A stretch of DNA of 64,000 nt from Thermoleophilaceae bacterium (GTDB lineage: Bacteria > Actinomycetota > Thermoleophilia > Solirubrobacterales > Thermoleophilaceae). Below are positions 30,923-38,541 of this stretch, piece by piece. Position 1 is the first letter of the stretch, and each line of letters begins with the position of its first letter. The translations under genes were made by a program, and so were the position numbers. The notes beneath the pieces were generated by a model. The model searched no databases and was not told the origin of the DNA. It worked only from the letters and a program-made list of their open reading frames with translations. Where the stretch lies: assembly GCA_025928265.1 (NCBI GenBank), contig JAICJV010000005.1, positions 1 through 64,000 on the forward strand, read 5' to 3'.

Positions 30923-31963
30923 ATGACCATGTGGTCCAGGCTGACATCCGTCGTGGCCGTGGCCGCGCTGGCGCTGCTCGCGCTTGCGCCGGTTGCGCTC
31001 GCCCGCGGCAGCAACGCGAACGTGGCGGCGCTCCAGGTCGCCCTGCGCGCGCTGCACCGCTACGGCGGCGGCATCGACGGGATCCCCGGACCGCGCACGA
31101 AGTCGGCGATTCGCACCTTCCAGCGCGCGCACCGCCTCGCCGCCGACGGCGTCGCTGGGCCCCGCACGCGTTCCGCGCTGGGTCGCCGCGGCCGACCGGG
31201 GCTCGGATCGCGAGTGATGACGTACGGCGACCGCGGCTGGGACGTGGCGGCGCTCCAGTTCATGCTGTCGCGCCGCGGCTACTCGACCGGCGGCGTGGAC
31301 GGCGGCTTCGGTGCCGGCACGCTCAGCGCCGTGCGGCGCTTCCAGTCGGCCGCGGGCATCACGGTGGACGGTCGCGTCGGCTCCGGCACCCTCCGTGCGC
31401 TGCGCCACCACAGGTCGAGCAGCGGCGTGTCTTCCAGCACGCCGACGGGCCCGATCCGCCTGCTGCGCCCCGTGGCGGGAGCGATCGGCGACGGCTTCGG
31501 CTACCCGGGTGGCCGCCGTCACGACGGCGTCGACTTCCCCGAGCCCTACGGCACAGCGGTGGGCGCGGCCGGCCGCGGCACCGTCGCCTTCGCCGGCTGG
31601 AACTCGGGCGGCTACGGCAACCTCATCGTGGTCCAGCACCGGCTCGGCTACCAGACCTGGTACGCGCACCTGTCCGCCTTCGACGTCCATCAGGGCTCGG
31701 CGGTCGCGGGCGGCACGGTGATCGGACGCGTCGGCTCCACCGGCCGCTCGACCGGGCCGCATCTCCACTTCGAGCTGCGCCACGACGGCATTCCGATCAA
31801 CCCGGTCCCGTACCTCCTCTCGTCGACGTCGCTCGGCAAGCGGATCTTCAAGGCCGAGGCGCCCACGAGGTGCATGGATCGCGAGGACCCCTCGACACCC
31901 GCCGGCGGGGCCATCCCGCCGCGCCGTCAGAACCCGCGCACCGCGGTCCTCGCTCCCTGCTGA
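30923..31963 (+). CDS. Secreted M23 peptidase with two peptidoglycan-binding repeats
   Basis: A 346-residue exported protein. Signal peptide (LTSVVAVAALALLALAPVALA), then two PG_binding_1 units (VAALQVALRALHRYGGGIDG and VAALQFMLSRRGYSTGGVDG, each ending in a xxDGxxGxxT block), and an M23/LytM domain. Zinc ligands are in RRHDGVDF (H and D) and GPHLHFEL (second H), with YGNLIVVQHRLGYQTWYAHL between. It should cut cross-bridges or stem peptides in the wall. The ATG at 30923 sits behind GAGGTG. It is divergent from the PASTA-like kinase, hinting at a shared wall-homeostasis role. Confidence 0.92.
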   Translation: MTMWSRLTSVVAVAALALLALAPVALARGSNANVAALQVALRALHRYGGGIDGIPGPRTKSAIRTFQRAHRLAADGVAGPRTRSALGRRGRPGLGSRVMTYGDRGWDVAALQFMLSRRGYSTGGVDGGFGAGTLSAVRRFQSAAGITVDGRVGSGTLRALRHHRSSSGVSSSTPTGPIRLLRPVAGAIGDGFGYPGGRRHDGVDFPEPYGTAVGAAGRGTVAFAGWNSGGYGNLIVVQHRLGYQTWYAHLSAFDVHQGSAVAGGTVIGRVGSTGRSTGPHLHFELRHDGIPINPVPYLLSSTSLGKRIFKAEAPTRCMDREDPSTPAGGAIPPRRQNPRTAVLAPC

Positions 31964-31978
31964 GGCACACTTCCGGGC

Positions 31979-32260
31979 GTGGCGACCGGACCGCGCCAGA
32001 CAAGCCGCCTGCGCAGGCGCGCGCTGAAACTGCTCGACGACGAGCTCGAGCGCATCCGCTCGGTCGGCCCCGCTGCCGTGCGCGAGATGGCCGCCCACTC
32101 GCCGCTCGACGCCGCGCGCGACGAGCTCAGGGTCACCGCGAAGGTCGACGACGAGGGCGACCGGCTGCTCGTGCTCGTCGAGATCTGGAGCGGGCGGCGG
32201 ATCTTCGCCACGGGCGGCTTCGCGATGCTGCCCGACGGCAGCACGCACACGCCGCACTGA
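31979..32260 (+). CDS. Small protein of unknown function
   Basis: A 93-residue protein starting at GTG 31979, 15 bases after the M23 stop. The first half is a basic helix (SRLRRRALKLLDDELERIRS), the second half a small beta sheet (DELRVTAKVDDEGDRLLVLVEIWSGRRIF). No signal peptide and no family recognised. Position suggests co-transcription with the peptidase gene. Confidence 0.5.
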   Translation: MATGPRQTSRLRRRALKLLDDELERIRSVGPAAVREMAAHSPLDAARDELRVTAKVDDEGDRLLVLVEIWSGRRIFATGGFAMLPDGSTHTPH

Positions 32261-32263
32261 ACG

Positions 32264-32641
32264 TCAGCGGCGCCGCGGGAAGATCGCGTAGCTACCGATG
32301 GCGGTGGCGAGCAGACGGCCGTCCTCGTGGCGCACCTCGCTCCGCAGCACCGCGCTCCGCCGGTTGCGGCGGTCGACCTGCGTGTCGCACAGCACATCGC
32401 CCTCGGTCGCGGTCTGGATGTAGTTGATCGCGATGTTCACCGTGGCGATCGACTCCTCGTCGGTGGTCTGACGCCACAGCGCCGACCCCATCGTGTAGTC
32501 GACGATCGCGTACGTCGCGACGCCCGACAGGAGACCGCCGGCGTTGATCAGGTCGGGCCTGATCGTGAAACGCGAGCGCTCCGGGCTCTCCCAGCGGATG
32601 CCGAAGAAGCGCGATACGTCGTCGATTCCCTCGCGTGCCAC
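32264..32641 (-). CDS. PaaI-type hotdog thioesterase
   Basis: A 125-residue hotdog-fold protein: LINAGGLLSGVATYAIVDYT is the long helix with the N...GG...D pattern of 4HBT/PaaI thioesterases, followed by SIATVNIAINYIQTATEGDV and VLRSEVRHEDGRLLATAIGSY strands. It would hydrolyse acyl- or phenylacetyl-CoA esters. It stands alone, with its start 53 bases from the divergent STAS-like gene. Confidence 0.82.
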   Translation of the reverse strand: MAREGIDDVSRFFGIRWESPERSRFTIRPDLINAGGLLSGVATYAIVDYTMGSALWRQTTDEESIATVNIAINYIQTATEGDVLCDTQVDRRNRRSAVLRSEVRHEDGRLLATAIGSYAIFPRRR

Positions 32642-32694
32642 GGTCGGGGAACGTACTTGAGGTTGCGCTTAGGTGCCGTCGAGACACTGTCTGC

Positions 32695-33009
32695 ATGCCG
32701 TATGAGATCTCCCTCGACCGCGACCTCGAGCGCGGACTGGATCGCTACACGATCGCCATCGACGAGGACTTCGACAGCGTTGCGGCCAACGAGCTGGGCG
32801 ACTGGGTCACCGCCGCCGCGCAGAACCCGACGGCCGTGTTCGAGATCGACGTGACGCGGGCGCCGACGCGGGCGGGTCGTGCCGTGAACACGCTGCTCGC
32901 GCGCTGCGCCTGGCTACGTGCGCGCCGTCGCGTGGACGTCGTCAAGGACCAGTTCGCCGGGCACGGCGTCGCGCTCCTGGCGCTCGCGCCGCTCGCGAGT
33001 CTCGTCTAG
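32695..33009 (+). CDS. Small STAS-like protein
   Basis: A 104-residue protein with a beta-alpha pattern like anti-sigma-factor antagonists: YTIAIDEDFDSVAANELGDW, then TAVFEIDVTRAPTRAGRAVN in the place of the D-S-S-G phosphorylation loop, and RRRVDVVKDQFAGHGVALLA. The phosphorylatable serine of SpoIIAA is not present (the loop reads APTRAG), so a direct SpoIIAA role is doubtful. The ATG at 32695 is used because the upstream 20 codons have no similarity. It overlaps the convergent gene by 4 bases. Confidence 0.5.
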   Translation: MPYEISLDRDLERGLDRYTIAIDEDFDSVAANELGDWVTAAAQNPTAVFEIDVTRAPTRAGRAVNTLLARCAWLRARRRVDVVKDQFAGHGVALLALAPLASLV

Positions 33010-33347
33010 GCGTCGTCGTCGTCCGAGTCGGCGGGCTGCGTCGGCCTGCGGCGGCTGTACTGGCGGTTGGCGAGGATGAACCAGGCCGCGCCGAAGGAGA
33101 CGATCAGCACCACGGCGCCGAGCTTGGGGGAGAGCAGGAGCGAGACGATCAGCGTGAGCACCGCCGCGATCAGCAGCGCGCGCACCACGATCCGCAGATC
33201 GAGCAGGTGCTTCGTGACCGGGCGCTCGGAGACCGCGTCGTCGAGGCGACTCTCGATCTTGTCGCGCGAGAGCCCTTCGCGCATCTCGCGCACGCCCTCG
33301 CCGAGCCCCTCGCGGAACCCTCCGCCCTGCTCCACGCGCTCAGCCAT
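33006..33347 (-). CDS. Small two-helix membrane protein
   Basis: A 113-residue protein: a charged N-terminal helix (EGLGEGVREMREGLSRDKIE), two membrane helices (VVRALLIAAVLTLIVSLLL and AVVLIVSFGAAWFILA) and a short acidic C-terminus ending DSDDDDA. No family recognised. It stands alone in the minus direction, 68 bases downstream of the DUF1028 gene end. Confidence 0.6.
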   Translation of the reverse strand: MAERVEQGGGFREGLGEGVREMREGLSRDKIESRLDDAVSERPVTKHLLDLRIVVRALLIAAVLTLIVSLLLSPKLGAVVLIVSFGAAWFILANRQYSRRRPTQPADSDDDDA

Positions 33348-33415
33348 GCGTTCTCCTCCTCGTCAAAGCCCTCGAATCGACTGTCCCCGCGCGGGCGAGG
33401 AGGCAAACGAAGGGG

Positions 33416-34309
33416 TCAGTCCGGTCCGAGAGCCGCGAGGACCTCGGCCGCACCCGGCGCCACCTCGGCGGGCAGGCGGGGCAGCAGCTCGCGCCAGCCC
33501 GGGTTGACGGCGATGGCACGTCGCACGCGGTCGAGTGCCGCATCCATGTCGCCCGCCACGGCGGCCGCGAGGCCGGAGAAGAAGAGCAGCTCGTCGCTCT
33601 CGGGCGCGAGCTCGGCGGCGCGCTGGAAGAGCGGTGCGGCGTCGGAGTGGCGGCCCTCCGCGGCGAGCGTCTCGGCCTCCTCACTGGTCTCGTAGGCCAC
33701 GTGCAGGTGGTACAGGCGCCGCAGCTCGGCGAGCGGGTCGGCGTGGTCGTCGACGCGGAGGTCCACGTCGCGCTTCCAGGCTTCGCCCGCGGCGCTCACC
33801 ACGAGCAGCGCGGCGCTCTGGCGGCCGCGGAGATCGCCGCCCGCCCCCTCGGCGCCGTCGAGCGCGGCGATGAGACGTTCGGCGAGCGGCCCGTCCGCGG
33901 CCTCGAACGCCTCGGCCATCGCGTCGGGCACGCCGGGCCGCGCCATGATGTTCGCCTGGCACGAGTAGCCGTCGCCGGTGCGATGCTCGGCCACGGCGAT
34001 GCAGAGCCGGCCGGTGTGCACGCCGACACGGCCCGCGGAGTCCACGAACGCGACCTGGCGCACCTCGGCCTCGCCGTCCGCGCCCGTCAGGCGGGTGAGC
34101 GCGTCAGGCGCCGCAATCCCCCCGCGCATCAGCGCGAGCCCGTCGGGGCCGTACGAGCGCTCCGCCACCGACTGCGTGGCGACGGCGCCCACGCCCGGCT
34201 CTGCCCACGTCACGACACCGCCGACGCAGAACCAGTGCGACTGCACCGCCACGCCCAGCGCGCCGCTCTCGGCATCGCGGGCGACGATCGAGTACGTGCC
34301 GCGCCTCAT
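33416..34309 (-). CDS. DUF1028 Ntn-hydrolase-like protein with TPR tail
   Basis: A 297-residue protein. Residues 1-205 are a DUF1028 domain, recognised by RGTYSIVARDAESGALGVAV, VGGVVTWAEPGVGAVATQS and LMRGGIAAPDAL; this family has an Ntn-hydrolase-type fold and unproven function. The C-terminal 90 residues are TPR-like (AAPLFQRAAELAPESDELLF and LDRVRRAIAVNPGWRELL). The ATG at 34309 overlaps the stop of the AI-2E transporter gene by 4 bases (ATGA), so it is coupled to it. Confidence 0.85.
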   Translation of the reverse strand: MRRGTYSIVARDAESGALGVAVQSHWFCVGGVVTWAEPGVGAVATQSVAERSYGPDGLALMRGGIAAPDALTRLTGADGEAEVRQVAFVDSAGRVGVHTGRLCIAVAEHRTGDGYSCQANIMARPGVPDAMAEAFEAADGPLAERLIAALDGAEGAGGDLRGRQSAALLVVSAAGEAWKRDVDLRVDDHADPLAELRRLYHLHVAYETSEEAETLAAEGRHSDAAPLFQRAAELAPESDELLFFSGLAAAVAGDMDAALDRVRRAIAVNPGWRELLPRLPAEVAPGAAEVLAALGPD

Positions 34310-35388
34310 GCGTGGCCGGCTGCGGGATCGGCCGAGTCGATGCCCTCCATGATCCGCATGTCCTCGCGGTAGCGGATCCACTCACGGATGGCGATCTGGA
34401 GCGACGCGGCAGCCGGCACCGCGAGCAGCGCGCCGATCACGCCGAGCAGCGTGGCGCCGAACAGCACCGCTACGAGCACCACGAACGGCTGCACGTCCAC
34501 GGCGCGCTGCTGGATCCGCGGCTGGATCACGCTGTTCTCCACCTGCTGGTAGACGATCGACCACACGACCCAGACGATCGTGGCGGTCGGGAAGTCGACG
34601 AACAGCGTGACCACGCCGACGACGATCGCGCCGATCGTCGCGCCCACCAGCGGGATCAGGTCGAGCAGGCCGATCAGCACGGCGAGTGGGCCGCGGAACG
34701 GGATGCCGAGGATGGCCATGAGGATGTAGCTCGTGACGCCGGCGATGAGCGCCTGCAGAAGTGCGCCTGCCACGTATGACCCGACCGCGGTCGCCACCCG
34801 ATCGAGGATGCGCCTGAGCCGGGCTGCACGGTCGGCCGGCTGGTGCGAGAGCCAGGCGTCGACCCAGCGTCTTCCGCTGCCCAGCATGAACGCGGTGAGG
34901 ATCAGGATGGTGATGAGCTGGAAGATCGAGTTCACGATCCCGAGGCCGATATCGCCGAGGACGGTGGCGGCGTCGCCGATCTTCGCCGGCAGCTCGCCCG
35001 CCTTCTTCTCGAGCTGGCCGCCGATGTCGTACTTCTCCTGGAGGCCGCGCAGCGTGCCGTTCTTCTCGATGTAGTCGCGGACGTCGGAGGCGTAGCGCGG
35101 CGCGTTGGTGGCGAACGTCTCCACCTGGGTCACGACCGGCGGGATCACGAGCGCGGCGATCCCGATCGGCACCAGCAGGAGGCCGATGTAGACGATCGTG
35201 ATCGCGAACCCGCGCCGCATGTGGCGGTGGAGGTAGTTCACCGGCCCCGACAGGGCGACCGCGATGAACGTGGCGATGATGAGCAGGCCGATCGGATGCC
35301 TGAGCAGATAGATCAGGTAAAGGATCAGCACGACGGCGACCACGATCAGCACGATCCGGAGCACCGCGCGGGCATTCACTGCTGTCAT
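34306..35388 (-). CDS. AI-2E family transporter
   Basis: A 360-residue integral membrane protein of the TqsA/PerM type: paired helices at the N-terminus (VLRIVLIVVAVVLILYLIYL and GLLIIATFIAVALSG), a long external helical loop (FATNAPRYASDVRDYIEKNG), then GAIVVGVVTLFVDFPTATIV, the motif QQVENSVIQPRIQQRAVDVQP and LIGLLDLIPLVGATIG, all diagnostic of this family. Members export AI-2 or act as Na+/H+ antiporters; the substrate is not readable. Its stop overlaps the DUF1028 start. Confidence 0.9.
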   Translation of the reverse strand: MTAVNARAVLRIVLIVVAVVLILYLIYLLRHPIGLLIIATFIAVALSGPVNYLHRHMRRGFAITIVYIGLLLVPIGIAALVIPPVVTQVETFATNAPRYASDVRDYIEKNGTLRGLQEKYDIGGQLEKKAGELPAKIGDAATVLGDIGLGIVNSIFQLITILILTAFMLGSGRRWVDAWLSHQPADRAARLRRILDRVATAVGSYVAGALLQALIAGVTSYILMAILGIPFRGPLAVLIGLLDLIPLVGATIGAIVVGVVTLFVDFPTATIVWVVWSIVYQQVENSVIQPRIQQRAVDVQPFVVLVAVLFGATLLGVIGALLAVPAAASLQIAIREWIRYREDMRIMEGIDSADPAAGHA

Positions 35389-35440
35389 CGCGCGGGAGGC
35401 TCGCAGGAGGGCCGGATGGCACTTCGCCGGCCGTGGCCGT

Positions 35441-36313
35441 TCAGTGCGATGCGTGCGGCGGCGTTCGGGGCGCGGCCGGATTCGGCTCGGTGAGGGGGTC
35501 CAAGGCGCGAACGTCCGTTTCTCCCCCGCTGGCGGGGGAGTAATGGACGTTCACCCGCCGCCCCGCGGCCACTGCCAGCGAGCCGTTCACCACGACCGCC
35601 ACCGCCGTGGCCACCGCGAATGCGGCCACCGGTCCGGTATCCGGCAGCATCTGCGCCACCACGAAGCAGAAGGACGCGAAGCCGGCGAGCCCGCCCAGCA
35701 GGCCACGCAGGAACTCCGACGCGGCGCCCGCTCCGTCCTGTGCGTGGATGAACGCCGCGAGGACGGACGCGAGGATCGGGAACGCCGCGAGCAGACCGCT
35801 CAGCTGCGGGCCGAGCGCGCCGGCCGCCGCCGTCAGGATCACCACGAACGCAGCCGTCGCGACCACGCGCATGGCGAGGTCGAAGCGCGGCGGCGCGGCG
35901 GCTGCCGAGAGGTCGTCCGAGCGCGGCATCGCCACCCACGCGAGCACGAAGCAGACGAGCACGACCGGGAACGCCACCCCGCTGCGCGGATCCACGCCGT
36001 CGAGCGCGGCGGTGGCGAGCGCGAAGACGGCCCAGCTGACCACCAGCGTCGCGGGCCACGACAGCCGCCGCGCGATCCACCCGTACGCGAGGATGAACGC
36101 GGTGAGCGAGATCAGTCCGGCGAGGGCGCCGGCTGCCGCCCGCGTGGCGAACGCGTCGCCGTGCTGGGCGTCGAGGGCGATCAGAATCGGGCCCACCACC
36201 GCCGGGAAGCCACCGACCACGCCGCCGAGCAGCGCGCCCCAGCGCCGCGCCACGAGCGTCGTGCCCGCCACGAGCGCCGGCGCGAGCGTCAGCTTCATGA
36301 TCAGAACGGCCAC
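35441..36313 (-). CDS. Polytopic membrane protein with a repeat-derived C-terminus
   Basis: A 290-residue protein with about eight membrane helices (ALLGGVVGGFPAVVGPILIA, FVVILTAAAGALGPQLSGLL and others), in two similar halves that both carry GGFPA/AAFPI-type loops, as in some small uncharacterised permease families. I do not recognise the family. The last 40 residues (from VNVHYSPASGGETDV) are encoded by the dispersed palindromic repeat at 35442-35560, so the ancestral protein probably ended near AVAAGRR. Confidence 0.7.
   Translation of the reverse strand: MAVLIMKLTLAPALVAGTTLVARRWGALLGGVVGGFPAVVGPILIALDAQHGDAFATRAAAGALAGLISLTAFILAYGWIARRLSWPATLVVSWAVFALATAALDGVDPRSGVAFPVVLVCFVLAWVAMPRSDDLSAAAAPPRFDLAMRVVATAAFVVILTAAAGALGPQLSGLLAAFPILASVLAAFIHAQDGAGAASEFLRGLLGGLAGFASFCFVVAQMLPDTGPVAAFAVATAVAVVVNGSLAVAAGRRVNVHYSPASGGETDVRALDPLTEPNPAAPRTPPHASH
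35442..35560. repeat. Dispersed palindromic repeat, copy A
   Basis: About 119 bases sharing roughly 80% identity by eye with 62756-62872. The right end is a nested inverted repeat: GAACGTCCGT (35509-35518) pairs with ATGGACGTTC (35543-35552) and CCCCCGC with GCGGGGG inside. This copy lies inside the 3' end of the membrane protein gene and supplies its stop codon. Confidence 0.75.
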
Positions 36314-36375
36314 GACGTTGAACCTAGCGCCGCACCGGGTACGCGAGTCCGGAGAAACGACACGGGGAGGCGCAG

Positions 36376-37005
36376 ATGGCGGTTAAGGATCAGGCAGGCG
36401 AAGCTCTCACGAAGGCCAAGCGCCGGTTCGGGATCGAGAACCCGTCCGCGGCCGACGCGGACGGCAACGTGGGCACCGTCCGCGGAGCGCTGCGCGCTTT
36501 CGGCGAGGGCGACTTCGACACCTTCATCGACGCGCTCCAGGACGACGTCCAGTGGGAGGCGCCCGGCGGTGACTTCCCCGGCGGGGACGACATCGAGGGA
36601 TGCGACACGCTCAAGGACAAGTTCCTCGGCGACATCAAGCGCACCTACACCGAGTTCGGCTTCGTGCCCGAGAACTTCGTCGACACCGACGACGGCGCGG
36701 TGATCGTGGTCGGCCGCTTCACCGGTGAGGCCGCCGAGGGCGACTCGCTCGACACGCCCGCCGTACAGATCTGGCAGTTCGGCCGCTCGACCGAAGCCGA
36801 GCTGATCCGGATCTACACGGACGGAGCTGCCTTCCCCGAGCTCATCACCGAGCAGAAGGAGCGCGAGCGCAAGGAAGAGGAAGAGAAGAAGGCCGAGAAG
36901 CAGAAAGCAGAGGCGGAGGATTCGGACGCCGAGGACGAGGACGACTCCGAGGACGAGCCCAGGGCCGAGAAGGACGACGAGGAGAAGGACGACGACTCCG
37001 ACTGA
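36376..37005 (+). CDS. SnoaL/NTF2-like protein with a long acidic-basic tail
   Basis: A 209-residue protein. Residues 35-150 form a SnoaL-like cone fold: VRGALRAFGEGDFDTFIDAL, DVQWEAPGGDFPGG, AVIVVGRFTGEAAEG and VQIWQFGRSTEAELIRIYTD. The family covers ketosteroid-isomerase-like enzymes and binding proteins. The last 55 residues are nearly all Glu, Lys, Asp and Ala (EQKERERKEEEEKKAEKQK then DEDDSEDE). A strong Shine-Dalgarno GGGAGG lies 6 bases before the ATG. It is divergent from the membrane protein and is followed 12 bases later by the LtrA-like gene. Confidence 0.75.
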   Translation: MAVKDQAGEALTKAKRRFGIENPSAADADGNVGTVRGALRAFGEGDFDTFIDALQDDVQWEAPGGDFPGGDDIEGCDTLKDKFLGDIKRTYTEFGFVPENFVDTDDGAVIVVGRFTGEAAEGDSLDTPAVQIWQFGRSTEAELIRIYTDGAAFPELITEQKERERKEEEEKKAEKQKAEAEDSDAEDEDDSEDEPRAEKDDEEKDDDSD

Positions 37006-37017
37006 GACCATGCGCGG

Positions 37018-38142
37018 GTGCAGTCCGCGCCCGCTGAGGTCGCCCGAGTATCCACGCTCGAGCTCTTCTTCGACCTCGTCTTCGTCTTCACCATCACGCA
37101 GCTCACCACCGTTCTGACGAACGAGGACACGTGGCGCGGCGTGCTCCAGGTCGTGCTGATGCTCGGCGTGATCTGGTGGATGTACGGCGGCTACGCCTGG
37201 CTGACGAACGCGGTGGCGCCCGACCGTGCGGCCCGTCGGCTGATCCTGCTCGCGGGCATGGCGAGCTATCTCGTGCTGGCGCTCTCGATCCCGAAGTCGT
37301 TCGGCGACGACGGCACGGCGTTCGGCATCGCGTACGCCTGCATCGTCGCGGTGCACACGATCCTGTTCGCCGGCACGACCGACGAGACCGTCACGCGCGC
37401 GGTCGCGCGGCTCGCACCGTTCAACGCGGTTACCGCCGGGGTCGTGCTGGCCGGCGGCATCGCCGGCGGTACGGCGCAGTACGTGCTCTGGGCGACCGCG
37501 GTGGTGGCGGAGTGGGGGAGCGGTCTGGTGGGCGGCGCGTCGGAGGGCTTCGTCGTGCAGCCCGCACACTTCGTCGAGCGCCACGGCCTGGTGGTGATCG
37601 TCGCGCTCGGTGAGTCGGTGGTGGCCATCGGCATCGGCGCGTCACACCTGCCGCTTGACCTCGAACTGGCGGCGGTCGCGGTGCTCGGGCTGCTGCTGAG
37701 CGCCTGTCTCTGGTGGGCGTACTTCAGCGGCGACGACGCGGCCGCCGAGCGCGCGCTCGCGCGGGAGCCGCTCGCGGAACGCGCGTGGAAATCGCTGCTC
37801 GCGTTCGGCGTCTGGCACCTGCCGATCCTGCTCGGCATCATCGCGATGGCCGCGGGGATCAAGAACGCGGTCGCGCACCCGTTCGACGAGTTGCACACCG
37901 CACAGGCGCTCTTCCTCGCGGGCGGCGTCACGCTGTTCATGCTCGGCGACGCGATGTTCCGGCGCACGCTCGACATCGGCACCGGCGCCGTTCGCGCGAC
38001 GGCGGGCATCGCCGCGCTAGCCACGATCCCGCTCGGCCTGGCGCTATCGGGCGAGGCGCAGATCGGGGCGCTCGTGCTGGTGCTGGCGCTCGCGCTCGGC
38101 GGCGAGAGCTCTAGAGGTTGCGCCCGTTCACTCGGAACGTGA
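37018..38142 (+). CDS. Low-temperature-requirement protein A (LtrA) family membrane protein
   Basis: A 374-residue, roughly 11-helix membrane protein. STLELFFDLVFVFTITQLTT is the diagnostic LtrA N-terminus, ERHGLVVIVALGESVVAIG the second signature and LWWAYFSGDDAA a third. The family name comes from Listeria growth at low temperature, but biochemical function is unknown. GTG start, 12 bases after the SnoaL-like stop. The final 11 residues overlap the convergent OsmC gene by 32 bases. Confidence 0.9.
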   Translation: MQSAPAEVARVSTLELFFDLVFVFTITQLTTVLTNEDTWRGVLQVVLMLGVIWWMYGGYAWLTNAVAPDRAARRLILLAGMASYLVLALSIPKSFGDDGTAFGIAYACIVAVHTILFAGTTDETVTRAVARLAPFNAVTAGVVLAGGIAGGTAQYVLWATAVVAEWGSGLVGGASEGFVVQPAHFVERHGLVVIVALGESVVAIGIGASHLPLDLELAAVAVLGLLLSACLWWAYFSGDDAAAERALAREPLAERAWKSLLAFGVWHLPILLGIIAMAAGIKNAVAHPFDELHTAQALFLAGGVTLFMLGDAMFRRTLDIGTGAVRATAGIAALATIPLGLALSGEAQIGALVLVLALALGGESSRGCARSLGT

Positions 38143-38536
38143 CGTCGATGTTCCCGCGCGTCGCGTTCGAGTAGGGGCACACGCCGTGCGCGTTGCGGAC
38201 GAGCTCGGCGGCCTCCTCGACGTCGTCGATCGACGGCAACTTCACGTCCATCTGCACCGCCACCGTGAACGCGCGGTCCTCGGTGGTCACGAGATCGACC
38301 TGGGAGTCGATCTCGACGTCGCCTGCCTCGACCCTCTGGCGCCGTGCGACGGTCATCAGCGCGCTCTCGAAGCACGCCGCGTAGCCGACCGCGAAGAGCT
38401 GCTCCGGGTTGGTGCCCGCCTCGTCGCTGCCGGGCGGCCGCAGCTCCACGTCGAGGGCGCCGTCGTCGGTGCGCCCGTGGCCCTGCATGCGACCGCCCGT
38501 CACGTTCGCCTTCGCCGAGTACACGACCTTCGCCAT
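38111..38536 (-). CDS. OsmC/Ohr-family organic hydroperoxide reductase
   Basis: A 141-residue thiol peroxidase. The two redox cysteines are in GYAACFESAL and GVCPYSNATRGN, and DDGALDVELRPPG with NPEQLFAVGYA is the Ohr-type pattern, including the conserved Arg and Glu near the peroxidatic Cys. It reduces organic hydroperoxides in the cytoplasm. The ATG at 38536 has GAGG 8 bases upstream; the in-frame GTG at 38545 is less likely. The acyl-CoA dehydrogenase gene stops 6 bases upstream. Confidence 0.9.
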   Translation of the reverse strand: MAKVVYSAKANVTGGRMQGHGRTDDGALDVELRPPGSDEAGTNPEQLFAVGYAACFESALMTVARRQRVEAGDVEIDSQVDLVTTEDRAFTVAVQMDVKLPSIDDVEEAAELVRNAHGVCPYSNATRGNIDVTFRVNGRNL

Positions 38537-38541
38537 CTCGA

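Noticed and set aside
32635-32694. Upstream start for the STAS-like protein
   Set aside because: It would overlap the divergent thioesterase start, and the added residues are Arg/Cys-rich and unlike the domain; ATG 32695 is better.
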